DNA from: Basidiobolus meristosporus CBS 931.73
Taxonomy: Eukaryota > Basidiobolomycota > Basidiobolomycetes > Basidiobolales > Basidiobolaceae
Direction: 5' to 3'
NCBI GenBank assembly: GCA_002104905.1
Contig: MCFE01000719.1
Coordinates: 1 to 42,268 of the forward strand
DNA length: 42,268 nucleotides
The notes under the pieces were generated by a model that searched no databases, was not told where the DNA came from, and was given only the letters and a program-made list of their open reading frames with translations. Made by a program: the position numbers and the translations under genes. Below, piece by piece: positions 39,229 to 42,268 of the stretch; the stretch's first letter is position 1; every line of letters starts with the position of its first letter.

Positions 39229-42078
39229 CTAGAACCTCTCTAATAAATAATCTAATTTATGTTTTGTTTTATCTCTAATGTTTGTTTCAATAAAGTAAAG
39301 CTCATCAGGGGTAAATATAAAATTCAGGGGTTTTGGGGGAAGTACAAATTGTAGATGTTTCTGATCAATATAATCCAAGACTGGAACCCAGCCTGGGATT
39401 AGGTGTAGTAGGAAAGGTGTGTGGACTTGTAAGTAGCTCTGCCACATAGATCTTAGATGGTCCTGAGCCAGTAGTCTTGGTTTCTCAGCTTTTTGAAGTT
39501 TTGAAGCAAGCTCTGTTACTACAGCAGAGCCAACCAGGGTGTGCCAGCAAGAAGATTTCAGGGAGGAGTTAGATTGAAGCCATTGTTTGATGGAGGGGTT
39601 ATGTGATTTCTGAAGTTTGACTAGGAAGGAAGCACGGAGATAGACCATTCGGATTTGGTATGGGTAGAAGCCAAAGGCTCCATTAGTTGCATGGATATAG
39701 GGAGATACTGGAAGATAAGGTACCAAGGATCTGATACACTGATGGAGAAATTTATCCAGGCGGTGAAGTTCTCTGGAGGTTAGGGGTATAATGTGGAGAC
39801 CAAACTCAAGTACCGGCAGTACATACTGCTTCAGAAGTATAGGGATCTTTTGAATTGGAGTGTCAGGAGTGACTACTACCAGAAGCTTTTTGAGAGCCTG
39901 TTGAGCAAGACGGATCCTATTATTCAGGTGGAGCTTTGAGTCAATCCCATGTTGACAAAATGGCAGACCTAGATATATTGCAGTTTGTTGTGGCAGAATG
40001 CTAGTGTTCTGTATAGTTGTAGTGCATCCAATTGGGACTGTCTTGGAAATTGAGAGTGAGAGGTTGTTGGCAGCCAAGTACTTCTCAATGATGGCAGTGT
40101 CTGCTATGGGATTAGGAGTAGCAATCTTGATATCATCCGCATAGAGAGTTAGTAGTGGATAGGGAGAGTCTGGTGAGGGGCCTTTTGGAAATAAAGGAAA
40201 GTCATGTAGGAATATCACAAATAGTAAGGGACCTAGTACAGATCCTTGGACTACTCCATTTGGAACCTCATAAGTCTCTGATGTACAACTTGGATGCAAA
40301 ATTTTGGCTGAGTTCTCACAAAATAGAGAACGTACAAGAAGGGTCATTGGTAGTGTGGTAACTGCTAATAGCTTTCTCCAAAGCAGAGCTCTGTCCACAG
40401 AGTCAAAGGCTTTAGTAATGTCAAACAGAATGGTTGGCAATGAGAATTGAAGTGAATGATCATGGCTTAGCACTACAGCCATATCCAAGGAGAGTTTGGG
40501 CAAGAAGCCAAACTGAGAAGGATGGAATGGATATAGTTGAGATTGCAAGGATCTTGCAATTATAAGCTCAAAGATTTTCCGGCAGGTTGGCAGGAGTGAA
40601 ACTGGCCGGTAAGAACCTGGGAGTGAGTGTTTCCCCTTCCCTTTGTATAAGGGTATTACATTTGCCTGTGACCAGGCCTTTGGGGTAGTCAATTGTTGGG
40701 CACAGATAGAGTAGAATGGGAGAAGTAAGTGACTCATTTTGGAGTAGCACACCCGGAGTAGATCGTAGGTAATCAAGTCATGTCCAGGTGCAGTATTTGC
40801 AGGAAGCTTCTTTAAAATTTTCTCCAGAAGCTTTGCTGAAACCAAAATTGGAGATGTTGGACTGCTAGATATGTTACCAGTATGGTAGAAAGGAGGAGTG
40901 GGATGCACGGTTGAATCAAAGAATATAGGGGCCAGTTTGTCTGGTGATGGTATACTCCTTGCTTGGGGTCTCATGGCTTTATATACTCTTGATATGGACC
41001 TTGTGGTGGCATTCATATTTACTAAGGGCAAGGTATCCATGATATGAGCCCATAATCTAGTATGCTCAGTGATCTGTAGTGACTTGGAGTAGGAGATTGC
41101 GCTTTCCAGGAGGTTCTGTGTTTTTGGGTTAGGGAAACATAGGTAGCTGGAATTTAAGGCAGAAATGATGGATTTCCATTTAAGTTGGTTTGCAGATGGC
41201 TTTTGGTAGGACTTGGTGGGCAGGGCCAGACAGCCAGTGATTATGATGAAATGCTGGTAAAATAGCCATAATGCATTTATATCATCACAAATCCATGCAG
41301 GTAAGCTGGGAAATGCATATTCTGTAAGCAAGGATAGGTAGTTGGCAAAGTCCTGTGTCTGTGATACTGAAGCTTTGGCTGGCAGGATTGTAAATGGCTG
41401 AAGAAGGGTGCCAATTGGTAGGGTTTTTCTGGCAGAAATGATAATATGTATTGGCTTGTGATCAGATTTCTCTAGTGAACCACAGCTGATATCCTCTGGA
41501 ATGCTTGTAACCTGGTGGATGTATTGTAAGGCAGCTGGAGTAGCTGTTACCCAGTCAACACAACGTTGAGCTTGCTGAGTGTTTACAGTGACCAGATGGT
41601 TTTGTCGGAGGAACTTTGTAAAGTGCTCCTCTCTAGTTCTAAGTCTGGATGAAATAGTGGTGATATTTTCAGGGTGGGGAATATTTGTATCTCCCACTAC
41701 CATACAAGGGATTGATGAGCTGTTAATGAATTCTGATGTGGCCAAGAAAATTGCCAGTGTTATGGAGTTAGACAGAGATGGAGGGAGATAGATAATAATG
41801 GCTACTATAGTTGGAAGTGTTAGAGCATAGCAGTAATACTCATAGATGATGGATACATTTGCTGAGGGTGCAAGCTTAGAAGATGAAAGAGCAACAAGTG
41901 CCATTGAGTGAGCTGGAAATCTTGGGTGAGCAGATGAATATGCATTCAGTCTAGAGGGAAGTTTTGGCAACTTAACATCAATTAGTAGGAGCAAGGAATA
42001 TTCCTTTTTCAGTAAGTTTTCTAATTCAGCTACAGTTGGAGTGATGGAGTTGCAATTGAGTAAGAGTATGTTTTGTAG
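39229..42078 (-). CDS. LINE ORF2: AP-type endonuclease and reverse transcriptase
   Basis: The frame is open for 949 codons from just after a TGA at 42079-42081. The endonuclease starts at once (LLLNCNSITPTVAELENLL), with VVGDTNIPHPEN (about 127-138) and EKSDHKPIHI (about 203-212) holding the metal and catalytic residues of the exonuclease-endonuclease-phosphatase fold. RT motifs follow: TAPGHDLITYDLL (about 429-441), IPLYKGKGKHSLPGSYRP, FDITKAFDSVD (552-562), NGVVQGSVLGPLLF and LYADD (645-649). There is no RNase H and no C-terminal zinc knuckle that I can see. The protein nicks target DNA and copies element RNA there. No ATG precedes the endonuclease start, so ORF2 may be made by readthrough of the ORF1 stop or by internal initiation. 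Confidence 0.92.
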   Translation of the reverse strand, partial: LQNILLLNCNSITPTVAELENLLKKEYSLLLLIDVKLPKLPSRLNAYSSAHPRFPAHSMALVALSSSKLAPSANVSIIYEYYCYALTLPTIVAIIIYLPPSLSNSITLAIFLATSEFINSSSIPCMVVGDTNIPHPENITTISSRLRTREEHFTKFLRQNHLVTVNTQQAQRCVDWVTATPAALQYIHQVTSIPEDISCGSLEKSDHKPIHIIISARKTLPIGTLLQPFTILPAKASVSQTQDFANYLSLLTEYAFPSLPAWICDDINALWLFYQHFIIITGCLALPTKSYQKPSANQLKWKSIISALNSSYLCFPNPKTQNLLESAISYSKSLQITEHTRLWAHIMDTLPLVNMNATTRSISRVYKAMRPQARSIPSPDKLAPIFFDSTVHPTPPFYHTGNISSSPTSPILVSAKLLEKILKKLPANTAPGHDLITYDLLRVCYSKMSHLLLPFYSICAQQLTTPKAWSQANVIPLYKGKGKHSLPGSYRPVSLLPTCRKIFELIIARSLQSQLYPFHPSQFGFLPKLSLDMAVVLSHDHSLQFSLPTILFDITKAFDSVDRALLWRKLLAVTTLPMTLLVRSLFCENSAKILHPSCTSETYEVPNGVVQGSVLGPLLFVIFLHDFPLFPKGPSPDSPYPLLTLYADDIKIATPNPIADTAIIEKYLAANNLSLSISKTVPIGCTTTIQNTSILPQQTAIYLGLPFCQHGIDSKLHLNNRIRLAQQALKKLLVVVTPDTPIQKIPILLKQYVLPVLEFGLHIIPLTSRELHRLDKFLHQCIRSLVPYLPVSPYIHATNGAFGFYPYQIRMVYLRASFLVKLQKSHNPSIKQWLQSNSSLKSSCWHTLVGSAVVTELASKLQKAEKPRLLAQDHLRSMWQSYLQVHTPFLLHLIPGWVPVLDYIDQKHLQFVLPPKPLNFIFTPDELYFIETNIRDKTKHKLDYLLERF

Positions 42079-42267
42079 TCAGGCAGACTCTGAGGTTGCC
42101 TGTTCCTGCTGAAACTCTTGCACTGCCCTTTGTAAATTTCCAGAATTATTCCACAACTCTTCAAATGGAGCTTGTGTAATGTCTTTCAGGATTCTAATTG
42201 CTTCCTCTTTCAAGAAGTAGGCCACATCATAGGTTGGAGCCTGTTTCTTAATGGCAGCAAAGAAAGC
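42079..42267 (-). CDS. LINE ORF1, C-terminal end (partial)
   Basis: 62 codons in the same frame as ORF2 end at TGA (42079-42081). The sequence is helical and charged (AFFAAIKKQAPTYDVAYFLK, then EEAIRILKDI and ELWNNSGNLQRAVQEFQQE), suggesting the end of a coiled-coil or RNA-binding ORF1 protein that packages element RNA. The 5' part is outside the window. The stop is followed directly by CTACAA and the start of the endonuclease domain. Confidence 0.75.
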   Translation of the reverse strand, partial: AFFAAIKKQAPTYDVAYFLKEEAIRILKDITQAPFEELWNNSGNLQRAVQEFQQEQATSESA

Positions 42268-42268
42268 C

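Larger units (their letters stand above)
39138..42268 (-). mobile_element. LINE with ORF1 end, endonuclease and RT; 5' end outside window
   Basis: A non-LTR retrotransposon read on the minus strand from beyond 42268 to its 3' tail near 39138. It includes the end of ORF1, the whole ORF2 (endonuclease plus RT) and a 3' region of about 90 bp with AATAAA, the hairpin TCACC-AAGTT-GGTGA (39156-39170) and a tail CTTTCCCTCCCCTAACCC. There is no poly(A) tail. Frames are intact, so it may have been active recently. Clade not assigned; the apurinic-type endonuclease excludes the restriction-enzyme-like LINE groups. Confidence 0.9.

Noticed and set aside
1-42268. tRNA genes, rRNA and CRISPR arrays
   Set aside because: I looked for tRNA B-box sequences and for regular spaced repeats and saw none that hold up. 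The only short repeat cluster (38788-38935) is inside a retroelement.

Overview
The window looks like a chromosomal segment of a filamentous or early-diverging fungus. The three genes I can model have short introns (51-67 bp, GT..AG), and the products are fungus-like: a GPP/DOG-type HAD phosphatase, a cAMP-receptor-like 7TM receptor and a flavin monooxygenase. The species cannot be named from sequence alone. Two transposon-rich blocks flank a host-gene island.

Block 1 (1 to about 23,830) is a graveyard of Ty1/copia-type LTR retrotransposons nested in each other in both orientations. I recognise two related LTR families of about 348 bp. LTR-B belongs to coding copia elements (gag, protease, integrase, RT, RNase H). 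LTR-C flanks an internal region with no pol and is probably non-autonomous. Both begin TGTTGTAA and end near ACAACA, both carry an unusual dyad around the TATA box, and both are followed by a primer-binding site matching the anticodon arm of initiator-Met tRNA (half-tRNA priming, as known for Drosophila copia). One copy is structurally complete (11370-16045) with a 5-bp target duplication GGTAC. Two solo LTRs have duplications CTTTG and CAAAG. All pol frames are broken.

The island (about 23,830-35,110) has normal CpG content and holds, in order: two small paralogous minus-strand ORFs (24965-25525, 26030-26425), a HAD phosphatase (27800-28495, +), a coding-like stretch with two stops (28882-29470, +), a three-exon 7TM receptor (29633-30713, -), a broken coding-like frame (30895-31386, -) and a four-exon flavin monooxygenase (32373-34061, -) with a 19-nt microexon. 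Its first intron resembles the start of the exon that follows it. I see no shared pathway for these genes.

Block 2 (about 35,110-42,268) is a one-direction, head-to-tail array of non-LTR (LINE) elements on the minus strand: at least six 3' ends, two with intact long reverse-transcriptase frames (36602-38707; 39229-42078). All share a 3' signature (AATAAA, a TCACC/GGTGA hairpin, a C-rich tail ending in CCCTAA-like sequence). In the last LINE, ORF1 and the endonuclease-RT ORF2 lie in one frame separated only by TGA-CTA, a known readthrough context.

Blocks 1 and 2 are strongly CpG-depleted compared with the island, which suggests CpG methylation and decay of transposons in this genome.
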